Shown: piece by piece, positions 1-12,892 of the stretch
Layout of the letters: the number at the start of each line of letters is the position of its first letter
Numbering within the stretch: position 1 is the first letter of the stretch
NCBI GenBank assembly: GCA_014904985.1
Contig: MU129044.1
Coordinates: forward strand, 99,498 to 163,497
Length of the DNA stretch: 64,000 bases
Source of the DNA: Hydnum rufescens UP504
Taxonomy: Eukaryota > Basidiomycota > Agaricomycetes > Cantharellales > Hydnaceae
Reading direction: 5' to 3'
Translations under genes and position numbers: made by a program
The notes under the pieces: generated by a model
The model's input: the letters and a program-made list of their open reading frames with translations, nothing else
What the model was told of the DNA's origin: nothing
The model's database searches: none

Positions 1-1638
1 GTCTGATGGTCCCATTGCTTTAATGAGAGCAATTGTTGAATTCCCCGAGGTCAGATTGAAATTTGTCCCTGTGAGTTGGGAGCTGCTGTTGGTGCCAACC
101 CAAGCTGTCACATTATGGACAGAAAGAGAGCAAAGAATGGGCCAGATATAGAATGTGACATTGACTTGGTCCAGTTCCATTGACCCTGCTGCTACTATGG
201 GTTGTTGAGTATGGTTCTGTACATGTGAAGTAATGCTTAACTTACCCCAAGTGGAGTTCCCAATCCAACTCCGGACTTGAAATTGTTCAGTCTCAACTAT
301 AAATGGGACATCTCCACCAGAAAAGCTCCAGGGAAATGCACCTGGGTCGAGGGATATATAGGCAAGTGCAATTGTGCCCATGTTATATGATTGTGGATAT
401 GCATTGGAGTGATGCTGGGGAAGATACAGCACTAGGTCATTCACTACTGAAGTGTTAGTCATATAGGGGCATGGGTGTGAATTCCATGAGCTTACTCTGA
501 TGATTAGGTAGTGCATTCCTAGATTCCTTTCCTCCACCAAAAGCAAAGTCTTGGTAGGGGGTAGGTTGTGATCTAAATATCATTGTAGTGATCTGAGACA
601 GTGGGAACACTAGTTGAAGATCAAATATGAGATCTGGTTTATCCCCTGAAACAGTAGTTTAATCATCTTGAATTTGGGGAATTGAGAACAAACATGCCTG
701 GGTGGTATGTGATGTTGAATACATTGAGAGGGGAATATGGAAATGATCTGCATTGAACCACTGTTGTCTGAGCATATGGATCTTCAAAGACAGCATTGCC
801 TGCTATGGCCTTTCTAATGTGCTGAACAAAGTCCTATCAGCAAAGTTTGAGAGTCAGTTAGCCTGGGAAGTATGATTTCTTGATCCTCAAAGCAGACATA
901 CATTCCATTATAGCCCATTGGGAAACCTACACTAGAATCCCTATGGTCCCACAAGAATGGAATTGGTTTCACTGCAAGGGAAATTTCATTTTGGACCTCA
1001 GCTGATGGTGTAATATGTGCCAAATTCCCTGGCATTCTGATGACTGATACATCAGATGGCACAGTCACATTGATGCCATGGACAGTGATGACTGAGGGTA
1101 TTGAGACATGAAGAAGTGAAATGCTGAGAAAGAACAGGAGTGGAAGGTAAGTTGAACTTTTGTCTGAGGATGATGTTGGGGATTGAGAAGGGCTGCCACA
1201 ACATAGGTGGTGCCACCCCAACTACGCAAAGTATCATGGAGGGCAGTAACAGTTTGACCTGACCATGAAAATTGGATGAGTCAACACACCCAGATATGGG
1301 TTTTAAAAAATAGACAAACATCGATGAATTGCTAGGTCTGATGCAATTGTCTGTACTGTCCAGATCATCCCATTAATGACACCCACTGTCAATGCTTGGT
1401 TCAAGAGTGATACAAGCTTGTGCATATGACCTAATTTTTTGATGTCAAACAAGTTGTGGCCAATCAATGGCCACAACCCAATTATCAAATAGAAGGAGAC
1501 AAGAAACATAGCCATGACTATGTATCCAATGAGATATGGCCAGAGACCAGTCCAGAACCAAGACTCCCTTTGTGGAGATTGACCACTTTGGGACAATTGA
1601 TCCAGTCCAGGAAGCACTGAGGATGACATTGATTCCAT
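1..1638 (-). CDS. Membrane/ectodomain protein, second tandem copy, C-terminus beyond window edge
   Basis: Minus-strand multi-exon gene cut by the left edge of the window. The first exon block (1638-1303) has a long hydrophobic stretch (WPYLIGYIVMAMFLVSFYL) and a second hydrophobic part near its end. The next block (1221-814) has another membrane segment followed by a Ser/Thr/Asn-rich region with N-glycosylation sequons. From about 220 to 1 the frame stays open and contains NVTFYIWPI, the same motif as in the neighbouring gene at 1858-3935. The two are therefore diverged tandem paralogues. Joins between blocks were not resolved, and part may be decayed because CpG is very low here. No named family was recognised; a membrane-anchored, largely extracellular protein is an inference from the segments. 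Confidence 0.5.
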
Positions 1639-1857
1639 CTTTGAAAAATCATCATACTGAGAACCACCAGCATCCTAGATATGCTGCTCAATATGGTCTC
1701 AACCAAAGAGGCATAATAGACTGACTGAGATGAGGGGAGTTGCTGAAGAGGGGGTGTGTTGTCTTTGCTGGGTGTGATCAATATTGAGAGTGTGGCCATC
1801 ATATCTACAAATGTGCAGTCAACAAGGACCTAGGATACACTGTCATTGTAAATGATC

Positions 1858-3935
1858 TCACAACACATGTGTGTGCACTGCACAATGTCTCTGAAGGTCA
1901 TCTGTGACTGCATGAGGGAGAGATGATTTATGGAGGAGAGAAATCAGGTTGATCATGTGGCCATCATGGAGCAAATTATCAGATGCTTTAAATCTGACAG
2001 CTGCAATGAAGACAAATATGAGAATAGAACAAAGGATGAGTCCAGTTCCAAGAGGCAGGCCCAATACAAATAGACCCGCCAGAACAGGATATGAGCCAGA
2101 CACATTAGCCAAGACAGGTTTCCATTGGAGGCTGGATGGGACTGTGCTGGAGGTGTGGTAGAAGTGGAGAAGCATAGCACCAGACAAGGATGCTGCAGTT
2201 GCAAGCCGTTCACCAAGGAGGGCCAAGCTGTCAGTAGTGCTATTGAGGCCAGAGAGCAACTGAAGTTGGAAGGGTGTGAGGACTTGTGTGGGTGGCAGGG
2301 TGTATATGGTGCCATTGCAGAGAAAGTAAATAAACTCAGCCCATCCAGCCTCCCAGGGGCCATCAGGTGTTTTTGAACGAATGAATGGTGTAGGATTGGG
2401 AGTTGGCACTGGTGGTAAGCTCCTTGAGAGCAGAACATTGTCACCCCGCACTTCAGCAGTAATATTCTGAGAGAACATTGAGCACCCAATGGGCCAGATA
2501 TAAAATGTCATGTTTATATCCTCATGAAATGCATCTGAATCAACAAGGTCTTTGTGAGAAGTACATTTTGCCTTCACAGAGGATGCTTACTGTTAGTATC
2601 ATTATTTACAAAGCTCCAAGTCTGAGTTTGGAGGACATATTGCACTGGTTGTGCAAAGCTGATGGAAGGGTTCAGCTTCAGACTGTTGCTTTGAGTTGAT
2701 ATATATGCAAAGGCAGCAGCTGAACCATTCATCCTCTCGGGAGTGAGTAGCATGAGAATATCATTAACTAAAATGGGGAGCTGAGAAACAGGGCTCTCAT
2801 ATAAGTCAGATAGCTTACACCAGAATACAGGATGGGTCCCCATTGACTCTTTGCTCCCCGCAAGTGCAAAATGACCAGAACTCATAGAGATAATGGGCTT
2901 GGTGGTGTACCATTGCATATCCCCTGGAGTTGGTTCAAATCCAGCATTCAAGTTGAAAGTGAGAGCACTATCATTCTGAAGTAGAGGGCTCTCTCCTAAA
3001 CTCATGCATCAAAACATGGACAACGGAATTATCAATGTCAAGCAATTATACCTGGTTGAGTATATGAAACATTGAAGTAGTCGCCTGGCACCCGAGGAAT
3101 GATACCACATCTGACAGAAATATCGCGGGCATGCGGGTCCTGAAACACAACATCTGGAGTCATAATTGATGACAAAGTGCTGAATAGCACACTGCGGTAT
3201 TTGGTTGAATCTACTCGGACCATCTTTATAGCATTGGAAACACTTACGATCCATTGACACCCGGTGGTAGCACAACTGGGGTATTGGTACCAAGTTGAGG
3301 CCATAGGTAGGCTGTGATGCTGAAGGGGTCATCCCACCTTCCCTTTGTTGCAACCCACACAGTGCGGCTGATATTAAGCACTGTGGTGACATTCAAGGAA
3401 ATAGGCTGAGTAGCATTGAATGTTTCAATTGTGATCAATGATGGCGTGATAGTGAAGAGAAGCGACACGACTCCGAAAAAGGCGCATGGCAGAAGAATGC
3501 GGAGCCGAGTGCGGATGTCAAGATCCCGGCTTGTATAGAGGGCCATCATAGAGGCACCGAACCCGCGCCAGGCCGCTAAACTCTCATGCAATGCTGCAAG
3601 CGATTGGCCTTATTCGATATTAGACGAATCTTTTCCAGTGGAATCATCAGAATACCCCACTTACTTCGACGAATAATGGTGTCGGAAGCCATGCGTCGCA
3701 TAGCGGGTGATAGTAAGTCGAGGATGATAACGGTGGGTATCTGCATGACAATCGAGGCTCGCTGGGCGATAGCACCAATCCCGCGTATGGGGAAGGGATG
3801 CTTAAAGACATCCGTAGCCTGAAGGAGGGAAACCATGGCGTTGATGACCACAAGCCCGGTGAGGCACAAGATAGGGCTAATGATGGCGAAGGTCCTCCGC
3901 CCGAGCCCATTTGAGGCGGGAGCTAAGGGGTCCAT
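1858..3935 (-). CDS. Multi-exon membrane protein with large extracellular part
   Basis: Start ATG at 3935. Exon 1 (to about 3590) holds a hydrophobic segment (TFAIISPILCLTGLVVINA) and a second one. The next block (3591-3250) has another (LLPCAFFGVVSLLFTI) followed by many NxT/S sequons. A resolved 56-bp intron lies at 2996-3051 (donor GTATAA, acceptor TTTAG), phase 1, joining ..SYTQP to GESPLL in frame. Another intron near 2540-2595 (donor GTAAGC, acceptor CAAAG) joins ..NNDT to LVDSDAF. The C-terminal exon (to 1858) contains FYIWPIG, then a membrane helix (GLPLGTGLILCSILIFVFIA) and a short cytoplasmic tail. Predicted topology is N-terminal helices, glycosylated ectodomain, one C-terminal helix. 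Family not recognised. A fragment is duplicated at 21404-21804. CpG content falls sharply below about 3000. Confidence 0.6.
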
Positions 3936-6900
3936 AGAGAGCCAGGGGAGAACGGGATTGCTCGGTGGTTCGTGATCACACTTGCTAGCAGGTCGACGTG
4001 GTTCTCAACGGGCCCAATGTAGAAGTTGGGATCAAGCTGTCAGATGGTAAGCGATTGAATAGTTCTAATCAGGCGCCCGTCAACTGTCATCCCTGTGCTG
4101 AATTGACTATAATCCGCTTTTGGCTAGTTCTCGTATCTTCCTGCGAACGTCTTCTGCTATATTCGAAGTAGTGAGCACGGAATTATTAAGCAAATGAGGG
4201 CTGCAGGCATGGTCATATCAACGTAATGCGATGCGCCGTATTCGTCGAGATTCTGAATCCCATTACAGCCATCTTCGTTTTCTGACTATCGCCCAGGGAC
4301 TCGCCACCCGCTTCCATCACAGTGGGGGACCACTAGCTCAAAGGCGAGTGTACAGTACACCGCAGATAAGGACACATCTGGTACCATTCCCAGCTGCAAG
4401 GATACATAAGATGACGAAACAGATCACGGACACCACAGCTTGTCTCGACGGTGGATCTCGACTTCATTGGTTTTTACGCGTGGCAGGTGGAGTTGAGAAC
4501 ACACTGCGGTGGGTGTAGGAGCGAAAAGGTGTGAATTGGGTACATACCATCCTAGTTTCTTTAGGTCATGCACACGAATTCGAACGAACGACATCCGAAC
4601 ACGTGGAGGATCTTTCAAGGAATCGAGAATGCAAAGGCAAAGACGCAAGGGCCGCGATGGGCAAGTTGTCAACCAAGCATGGCGACGTCGAAAATGCCAG
4701 CATGGCCAGACTCCAGTCAACCTTTGTCCTCCGTTGATCTACTGGACGGATGGATGGGCGGACCGGCGACAACACGCATGACTGCCACTTTGAGCAATGC
4801 ACACTGGGTTCACGGAGCCCCGGAAATATCAGGCCCAGAATGTCAAAAATGTCCCGAATCGCGTTTCGGTTACGAAGCTTGACGAGCATAGAGTAATCCG
4901 GATTGTTAGCACGAACAATTCCAGTCCACCTTCCATGTTCATCGTATACGTCAATGCCGCGAAGGGATAGGCGAGGGAAGACCCGACAGGTGACGTTGCC
5001 GCTCCATAAGCCCACAAGATCAGTAAGTGTTCGGAGCGTTCGATGTGGACCACTACTTGGTGCATTTTGTGCTTCCTGGACCGCGGTCGGTAAGGAGGCC
5101 GACGTGAATTCTCAGGTAAGGCAGTGTAGATTCCGAATGTGCCCCGGGTGAGTCAGCTATATGTTTTGAGAGTGCAAGCATTGAAAGGGGGCGGAGACGG
5201 GGGGTAGCTCAAGTGCGTGTGACCCATTTTTGTTCCCACGGTCACTCCAAATTGATTACTATACAATCACTTGGAGGTCTTCAGTCGGACCCGCCCTTGG
5301 GTCAGGTGCTCATGGATTTCTGTAACGAAGTAATCACTTATCACCGGATGACTTGCACACCGATCACTCTTGGGAAATCGCGCTTGGGATGCTCCGACGA
5401 AATCAATAACATCTCCACAAAAGTGTAGAGAGCGTCAGATCATCCTCCCCACCAAACTTCCGCAATCCAGTGTCTCCCAACATGGTGGCCGTACATTGAT
5501 ATCGAGAGCGCCAGAGGCAGGTTCGGGAGTCGTCCGATTCTCTGAGATTATTCAATTTATTGCTGGCTGTGTCGCGATCCGTCGGCTGCGCACGGGGCTC
5601 GGCCTGTTGCCTTTGTGTATTCCTCGCGATCCCTGCTTGCTGCTTCTCGGAACGTGCGATCCCCCTCTTCACGAAGCCCTCGTTCTTCCAATTCCATCGT
5701 CCTGTGAAGAGCCTTGTTTGATATGACAGGTCCCTTGCGACAAGGAAGAACCGTCAGGAGGGGTGCGAAGCCGGGATTCGCTTGGTCGGTGAGTCATATA
5801 CAAACCTCTGTGGCCATTTTGGGATCGGTGTTCACCGATTAGACGTCAGCCGGCAAACGAACATTATCGATAGTAAACATGCGAGCGTTAGCGGGGTGAG
5901 CGAAGTGCAGAGAGACGACAATGTTCGGGGACATCAAGTCTCGTTCTCTAGGGCACAACTGCCCAAGATGGCATCTTTATACCCGGTTCGACTCCAGGGA
6001 GAGGCAACGGTCTGGTGGGATCACTGTAACGTGAAATACGAGACGACGAAAGATACGCATGGTTGAGATAGAATGAGCGAAGGCCTGTATCATTGCATAG
6101 ACGAATCTAGAGCTTGAATATCAATATCAGTAGCAATATGTTGTAGTAAATACTAAATAGGAGTTCACCAGAGGTCTGTTATATGCAAAGTTGGTCCGCA
6201 GATTACAGTCAGTGCCGCTCGCAACTAGCAACCCAGGACGTCTATTCAATTTGACCTCGTGACATCCCGGGATGGCACCGTCAAGAGGCTTCATCGCTCC
6301 AGTCAACTCGAGACCACCCAGAATGAAGTGCAGTGCAGAATCTCGCCAGACCCCCACCCTCTCACACGCAGGACTATTGGCCTTGTATCTCCGAGGAGCC
6401 GTAAAAGGAGCGGAAGCTCCTGATTATTGTAATCTTCAGGGACATGTCCACGTTGTCTGGCAGATCCATTGCCAAGAGGAGAATCGCGCCTGAATCCAGA
6501 AGTGATTATGCATTTTCGGTGCCAATTTGGAATAGGGCATGTCGAATGTGAATGTTCTGTCACACTGGAGGGAGTAGGCAGATTTTCCAGAAATGAGTGT
6601 TGGTTTCAGGTGCGAAAGGACGTGTGAGATCGATGAGGGGCGAATGCGAATGCCGGAGGCAGTGAAAGAGATAGATGGGGACTAACAATCCTTCTGAGGG
6701 ACTGTGGACCGTGGAAGGCCCGCGAGAATAAAATACGACTCCAATGATGATGAGTATCAACAATACTGAATTGCACACTCAGGAGCGGTATTTTTGCAAG
6801 ACCTTTCAGTCCATAGGGCCCTGAATACTAGTACTCTGAAACCTGATGGACGAGAGTGAATGTGTTGATAGGTTGATGATTCAATGATGAAGCCCCATTA

Positions 6901-7600
6901 TTCACCAAATCAATTTCCAGCAGCACATATGGGAGTAGTGACTAGTAATACGCACTACTGTAGCTTTTTCCTCGGTGGGAACTGGAAAATAGGGTGAGCT
7001 AAATGCAAAGCTCAGAAAGAAGCATAAAAAGTGAAGGGCACGTAATGTACTATACAGTGTGGCTCACGAGGTCGACGGAACTCGACCGCCTTCAAAAAGG
7101 GATATGGTAATAATAGCACACATAGTGACGACAATGTGACCCTAGCTAGAGCTGGAACAATAGTCTTGCAAGGAATATGTATAAAAAAGAGAAAGACGAT
7201 CGCTCTCTTTGTTATTGGAGGTGACTCAATCGGGACCGGGACCAAACATCTGTTCCCGAACAAAGGTTCTGATATCCTAGTGATATCCCTACCTCACCTG
7301 TCCGTCATTTTTAAGGCACTGGCGGCGCACCGCGTAGTATGAGTAAAAACACTCTTTTTCGAGCAAGTCCCGATCAAAATCGTCGCGGCCCAGCTACCAC
7401 CACTCTCCTACTTCAGCTGGTAGTGTTCGTCCCGGGGGGGCTCCATCTATCGCCCTGCTCTCTGCAAGGATTTCCCTGTACGCGCATATCGTACATCGTG
7501 AAGCCCACCTCTACAAATCCGCAGGGGAAGGACCGCACGTCTTCCTTTTTTCTCTCTTGTAGCCTACATATCATTCAAAGCCCCCTTCGCCTACTGAGCT
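3936..7600. other. Region without a supported gene
   Basis: CpG-normal DNA. Two weak leads only. On the minus strand, 5015-4566 is an open frame of 149 codons with a plausible protein-like first half. On the plus strand, 5782-6066 ends in a segment containing LQGEATVWWDH, which loosely recalls the tryptophan-containing part of retroelement Gag proteins. Neither has consistent flanking exons that I could join. I see no RNA gene, TIR or tandem repeat here. Confidence 0.4.
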
Positions 7601-7619
7601 GACGGCCCGTCACTTCGCA

Positions 7620-8285
7620 TTTGCTCAGGGATAAAAAAAAGCATCCGCCGCAGGCTCAAAAAATGCGCTGATATGATCACCATGTGCGTATCCGCCTTTG
7701 GCTGGTATATCATCTGACAGTTGATCTGATGCCTCTTGTCTCCGTACAGGCGTCTTGCCGTAGCTACTGAAGAGGCTCGTGAAACTCTTTCTCGAATTCG
7801 CCTTGAATCAGCCTGGAGGAGCAAATATCGGGCTGAGAGTGCCCTCAAAAGGTAGGTCATACCTAACCATCGCGTAGATCATTATTATTTCTAACTCTTC
7901 GGGCCTGTTTAACAGCTCTATGAGGGCACAGGCGGATGCTACCGCGGAATATAAATGGATCAGACTGTGAGTGTTCAACACGACATACTGTGGCGCAGCG
8001 GATGCCCAATAGCTGATCACTCTCCGACAGTGAACTGGGGGAGAGTAGGAAACAGCTGGAAGGCCTTCAGGAGGCTAGTGATGCGTTGACCAAGGGGAAT
8101 CAAAGACTGGCCGAGGAATTAAAGCAGAGACGATGGCAACCCTTTCCTCCGGCACCACCTGTCGAGCCCCCAGACGAACCACGAAGACACCCGCCGCCAG
8201 TGTATGTGTTGTCTAGGCTCCTGACAAGAATCGGGATTGATTTGTTCCCTTCAGTCGTGCACCGTCAACTTCCTCAATTGACTGA
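7620..8285 (+). CDS. Coiled-coil protein, 3' part of a multi-exon gene
   Basis: At least three exons join in frame over two 64-bp introns: 7852-7915 (GTAGGT..AACAG) and 7967-8030 (GTGAGT..GACAG). An earlier exon probably ends at about 7682 (GTGCGT) with acceptor at 7749. The joined product is rich in Glu/Lys/Arg/Gln with heptad-like leucines (for example ELGESRKQLEGLQEASDAL), so a coiled coil is likely. It ends in a Pro-rich tail (PPAPPVEPPDEP). A last intron from about 8206 (GTATGT) to 8254 (TTCAG) would give a stop at 8283-8285. The 5' end was not found. No family recognised. It runs directly into the myo-inositol oxygenase relic downstream, on the same strand. Confidence 0.55.
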
Positions 8286-8381
8286 ATCACGCCCCCAAAA
8301 GGGTATGTGCTCCTTGATTCCCATGCAGATTCATTCTAATCTGTTGTCGATTATGCAGTCCAAGGCTTGTAAAAGTATGTT

Positions 8382-9231
8382 CCCCAGATCGAGCATTTTC
8401 TACAGGCTGCTGAGGCTATCCGACGGGATGGGAGACCAGAATGGATGCAGGTTGTTGGGTTGACCCACAATCCAGACAAGCTCCTTAGTTTTTCGGGACC
8501 GAGTACGCGAGCCCTCGTCCTCGCCATATCGACGTAATGCTGATTATCATCTCATATACCTAGGGGATAGTGGGCTATCGTGGGCGTATGTCTCTGGCTG
8601 CTTTATTTCGTTATCGATTCTCTAATCCCTAATCTCTCGTGTAGGGTACTTTCGTTGTCCCAGTTTGACGAAAGGGTTTTCTTTCATGAGATATTTGCTG
8701 CAAACCTGGATTCGAAGGATCCTGTATATTCAACAGTTAATGGAGTCTACACTGTATATCCTTTTGCATCCTATCTCCATTACTCGCATATTGACATTTA
8801 CTTCCAACAAGGCTGGGTGTGGGCTTGATAATGTGATGCTCAGCTGGGGCCATGGCGAGGTTTGTTCGTCGGCTTTGGCCATTCAAATACAATTAACGCA
8901 GCCCCAAATAGTATCTGTACCATGCATTCAGGGGACAGGGCTCTCTATCTGAGGAAGGCCTGGCCATGATTCGCTACCATAACTTTTATCCGTACGTCTC
9001 CCGCGATTCCTGGAGCTCACATTGATGAATGGATGGCTTGCTAGATGGCATCGGGAAGGAGCATGAGTGCATCTTATGAACTCGCGCGACTACAAGTACC
9101 TAGAAGCAGTCCGTGCCTCCAACCCATATGATCTCTACTCCAAGTCCAACGAACGTGTGCGCATGGCAGAGTTGAGGCCTTACTACGAGAACCTGATTGC
9201 AAAATTCGTCTTGGATGAAATTGATTGGTAG
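8382..9231 (+). pseudogene. Myo-inositol oxygenase pseudogene, N-terminus missing
   Basis: Family-diagnostic blocks occur in order: PQIEHFLQAAEAIRRDG, PEWMQVVGLTHNPDKLLSF, WAIVG, FDERVFFHEIFAANLDSKDP, GLDNVMLSWGHGE, LSEEGLAMIRYHNFYP, WHREGA, NPYDLYSKS and ELRPYYENLI with a terminal DW and TAG at 9229-9231. Intact enzymes use a mixed-valent di-iron centre to convert myo-inositol and O2 to D-glucuronate. Here the canonical HD pair (HDLGK) reads HNPDK, so one iron ligand is lost. There is also a stop before WAIVG, a frameshift near 8655, and a TGA in the last exon. Several introns (for example about 8587-8644, GTATGT..TGTAG) remain recognisable. The first third of the usual protein of about 300 residues is absent. 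Confidence 0.8.
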
Positions 9232-9692
9232 CCATGCATACTCGCAAACGGGGGTTCCTCAGGGAGTATGGAGACTGTGGTCGTTTGCAGACGTTTTTGT
9301 TGCAATTTGAGCTTTAGGTTGACTTAAAGGGCTTCACGGTGGATAGCAGTTAGAACGCAGATGGGGAGGGAGTTGACTCCCGTAGATGCAACCTGACGTA
9401 GGAGACTAAATACATGATTAATTGCCCCCCCCTCCCCGTCATTCCGACATGCTCCAGCTCCTCAACTTTAACACTTTACAGTGCCTCGCTGCTCCGCTCC
9501 GCAGCTATTACACAGCGGATCTCATTCCTCAGAGTAAGCGATACGAGGCTGTGCGGTTCCATTTGCGGAGGCAGCACAGCCTCCATTTTGCCCTTGGAGG
9601 ACCAGTTTGTTCTAATCCCCATACCTTCGTCTCTTCCACTTTCATACCCATTCCTTCCATATTCATCTAGACCTCTTATTGATCATATCTAC

Positions 9693-10573
9693 ATGCGTGC
9701 CCAACGTCTTCTTTGTGTTGTGGCCTCGCTCGGTGCTTTCGTTGGTGTCTCGGCTGCACCAAATCCTATGCCCGCTCCCTTACCGGGGGAAAAACATCAA
9801 TGTATGTACCGCTTGACTCACATAGAGCCACAGCCAATATTATTCATTGTAGTAACCACCCTACTCGGTGGACTGGCATCCTTGGGTATCTGGCCTATTA
9901 CCTTTTTCACGCCATTAAGCTCACGCAGCCGACCACAGCCGGAAGCATCATCAGTGATGCTGCCAGCATCCTTACGGACGTGACTTCTTGTTCACCGTCA
10001 TTACTGAAGCCGGCCACGATGCATTCACACTGGCGACAGGTAGGTGGTACCGAACCGACGCACATGTGAACTTGTCTGAGTTCCGTTCTACATTTGTGAT
10101 AAGCGCAGGTGGAGTAGTCACGAGTGTCGCGGGATCTGTTTTCACGGTGGCGACAGCGGCTGGCGGATCTGTCGCAGGAAAAGTATTCACTGATATAATG
10201 AGTGCGTTGATTGAGTTTGTTCTGTTCGTTGGGCGATCTCACCTCTCGCCATTTGCTGTAGACCTTGGTTGGTCACGAGTTTGCTGTGGTGTCTGATCAG
10301 GCGGGGCATATTGCTACCCTCGCGGTATCCGGTGGGGATCGTCACTTCAGTGGAAGCCAATGTTTATACAGCAGCAACCACCCTCTCGTATGTGGATCTG
10401 TGTTGAGTTTCCATTGTTGAACTGACGGATTTAATTACACTAATATCTTTGCAGCACAAATGTCTAACAGTGCTGCAAGGCTTGCCACCTCCGCGCCCTG
10501 GCTCCCTGCTCCAATAATTGCGCTAGGCTCTGTAGCAGCTGGGGCGATCTTGGGCGCCGGGACTGTCATCTGA
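9693..10573 (+). CDS. Small secreted Gly/Ala/Val/Thr-rich protein
   Basis: The ATG at 9693 opens a clear signal peptide (MRAQRLLCVVASLGAFVGVS, cleavage likely after the following Ala), then a short Pro-rich segment. The first donor is GTATGT at 9802. Later exons carry low-complexity Gly/Val/Thr/Ala repeats with recurring FTV-T-AG patterns (FTVITEAGHDAFTLAT; AGSVFTVATAAGGSVAGKVF), separated by an intron at about 10039-10108 (GTAGGT..CGCAG). The final exon encodes a hydrophobic tail (PIIALGSVAAGAILGAGTV) before TGA at 10571-10573, suggesting membrane attachment. Repeats of this type are common in basidiomycete secreted proteins of unknown function. The second exon boundary is uncertain. The gene sits in the CpG-normal island and looks functional. 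Confidence 0.6.
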
Positions 10574-11935
10574 ACTGCCAGCGGAATGGGTCCACAGCCG
10601 ATGCCGAGATCGGCACCATCTCCTAGTCTACAGCCGGGATGAAGGCCGGGATCCGTAGTTACGGGTCTTATGTAATGAAAGCGTCCAGCAGATCTTTCGA
10701 CATGCGCTCACCCACCTCTTGTATTGTATAGGGTATGATTTATACTATATACAGCCTCGTTTGATCCCTTTTATTCTTCAATTCTATTATCTTGGCTTTG
10801 TTTTAAAGGATATTTCGCAACTCGTGGATCGGACCATTTACTGACAGGTTCCTTTGCTTCATTCGATCTAGTCATGCAATACTAAATTTCATCCTCACTT
10901 AGTGAGCTCAGGGAAAGGGATCCTAGTCTGTTAACGGGTCCACGCGAGGACGAAAGAAGATCTCAGATCAGGGCTCGACTCCTGTGCTTTATTTCTTCTT
11001 TTGCCACATCATCAACTGCACGCGTCTGTCTGCATGCTACCCATACTGGATTATACAGCTTATCCAATGCCTTCATGACTCTGTAAATTTAACCCTTGTT
11101 CCTTGGTCTAGTACATCATTATTAGCGTACAATTCTTGAAGTAAGCGCAATAGAGCTTAATTAACCTATCACTGCATGTTTCTAGTCTCATTGATTACCG
11201 AGATACACGATGTTTGGAAGAACCATAGAGACATGCCACCAAACGTCGATGTACAGACTTTCATGTTGCATAGATTATGAAAAATAGCCACATGACAACC
11301 GGGTTAAGAGTCGGAGATTGGCGCTTTTCGCCGCTACCCTACCCATTATGGCCCAAGCAGTGAGTGCATCAGTCATATGCACTATTCCATGATAATATCT
11401 GGGCGCAAGGCATCACATGTCTCGACAATCACGAGATACCGGCAAATGCCGCGCAAGCGCACAGCGCCGAATGGCCCGAATCCTACAGGATTATGACAAG
11501 TCAGGCGCAAGACCCCCTTGAGGTTCCGGACACGTTAGTAGCCAAATAGCTGGGTTTAATTAAACTTGATCAGATGCATGAAGCAGGACGCTACCTGCTT
11601 GGCTATTGCGAATGCTTGAAGTCTATGAGTTCTATGATTGCACTTCGCGGGCGTAGATATTAATATGCCGGCGTTGAGGCTGAAATATTACTTGTTGCGG
11701 CTGCCATGCATTCATCTTCTCATAGGTTGTCCCGGACGAGATTAAGCTCTTAGATGAGAAATCACTCCCGCGCCTCAGAAATAGCTTACACCACGCAGAG
11801 GACCATCTTGTGAACGAACGAGTACATCGGCCTGACTGTAGGATTTTTCCAGACCACATCCTTAATATTCATGCGTAGGTAATCGTAATCACTTTGAGCT
11901 CCAGAGTGATACAGGAACGTAAGGAGAGAATCAAA
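10574..11935. other. Intergenic region, nothing supported
   Basis: No exon set, repeat or RNA gene could be supported. Short open frames here show no conserved motif and no consistent splice pattern. Confidence 0.4.
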
Positions 11936-12892
11936 TCAAAGCATCAACCCCAAGGCAGCTGAAGCAAACGACATCACAAGCGCAGCGAGGCCCACGAGAT
12001 CTCGGGTGAGTGTGGCCCCACTCGATTTAGTTGTGGTTGGAGAAGGGGCCCAGAGCCACTGGGGTGCGGGCTAGTTAGAGAATACAGGGCTTGTGAACTA
12101 GGTGGACCGTATGGGTTGGGGGCTTCTGAACTAGGTGGACCGTACGTGTCGGGGTATCCTGAACTCGATGACGAGGGCGCTGGGGCTTTCCCTTGCGCGA
12201 TTTGCTGGAACACACGATGTGATGTGAGGTGAGAAGGCCCACACGTGTAGGTCATGATGACATACCTGGTACAGCGAGAAGGTGTTTCCCGTGGAGGGTG
12301 CGTTGACGGCAGCAACCATTCCACTCTGGCAATAACTGGATGACAGGAGCACGTCAGGAGACGACAACCGGGCACAGGAGACGAATGTCCGTACTCAAGC
12401 TGAGCGCAGTGAAGCCAAATGGGCGCAGTTGAGTTAACAACGAACCTAAATGTGTAGGCCCTCATGGACCTCGCAGTGACAGGGAAACTGTGGGACAATC
12501 AAGATGTTGGTTGCGTACTGGACAGTTGGTTGAATGAACTGACAAAGGAGACGAGATATTCCCGCTGGGAAAACACGGGTACGTGAAGGTCGATGAAATG
12601 ACACTCTACGGCAGAAGAGGTGAATGGAAGGTCAATTGAGAGGATGATAAGCTAACGTGGTTGTCGCTCATAAAAGTGAACAAGATGGTGTCTCCAACAC
12701 TGGCATTAACACTTGGTGGATAAAATGAAATGCTGTTATTTGCCCCCACAGTAATGTTGACCGTTGCCTGAATATGATCATACGTGTTGGTGGATGGGAG
12801 AACGTTCCGGGGACTTGCTACCAAGGAAGTTGACTTACTGCACGGGAGGCACCGACCGAGGCCAAACCAGCGACGATGTATGAGAAGATCAT
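11936..12892 (-). CDS. Extracellular cupredoxin-domain protein with GPI-type tail
   Basis: The ATG at 12892-12890 opens a signal peptide (MIFSYIVAGLASVGASRA) that ends exactly at an intron (GTAAGT..TTCAG). The next exon reads TVNITVGANNSISFYPPSVN then ASVGDTILFTFMSDNH, the typical start of a fungal extracellular serine-rich cupredoxin. Later blocks NSTAPIWLHCAQ and the HCQSGM-like CQSGMVAAVNAPSTGNTFSLYQ supply the remaining type-1 copper ligands (His, Cys, His, Met). A Ser/Pro-rich linker follows. A hydrophobic C-terminus (LVGLAALVMSFASAALGLML, stop at 11938-11936) fits a GPI signal but lies in another frame from the linker. There is thus a one-base disruption or an unseen intron near 12040. 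Copper binding and cell-wall location are inferred from the family. Confidence 0.65.

Noticed and set aside
5782..6066. Gag fragment of a retrotransposon
   Set aside because: Only a short stretch around ATVWWDH is suggestive; no knuckle, protease or LTR nearby.
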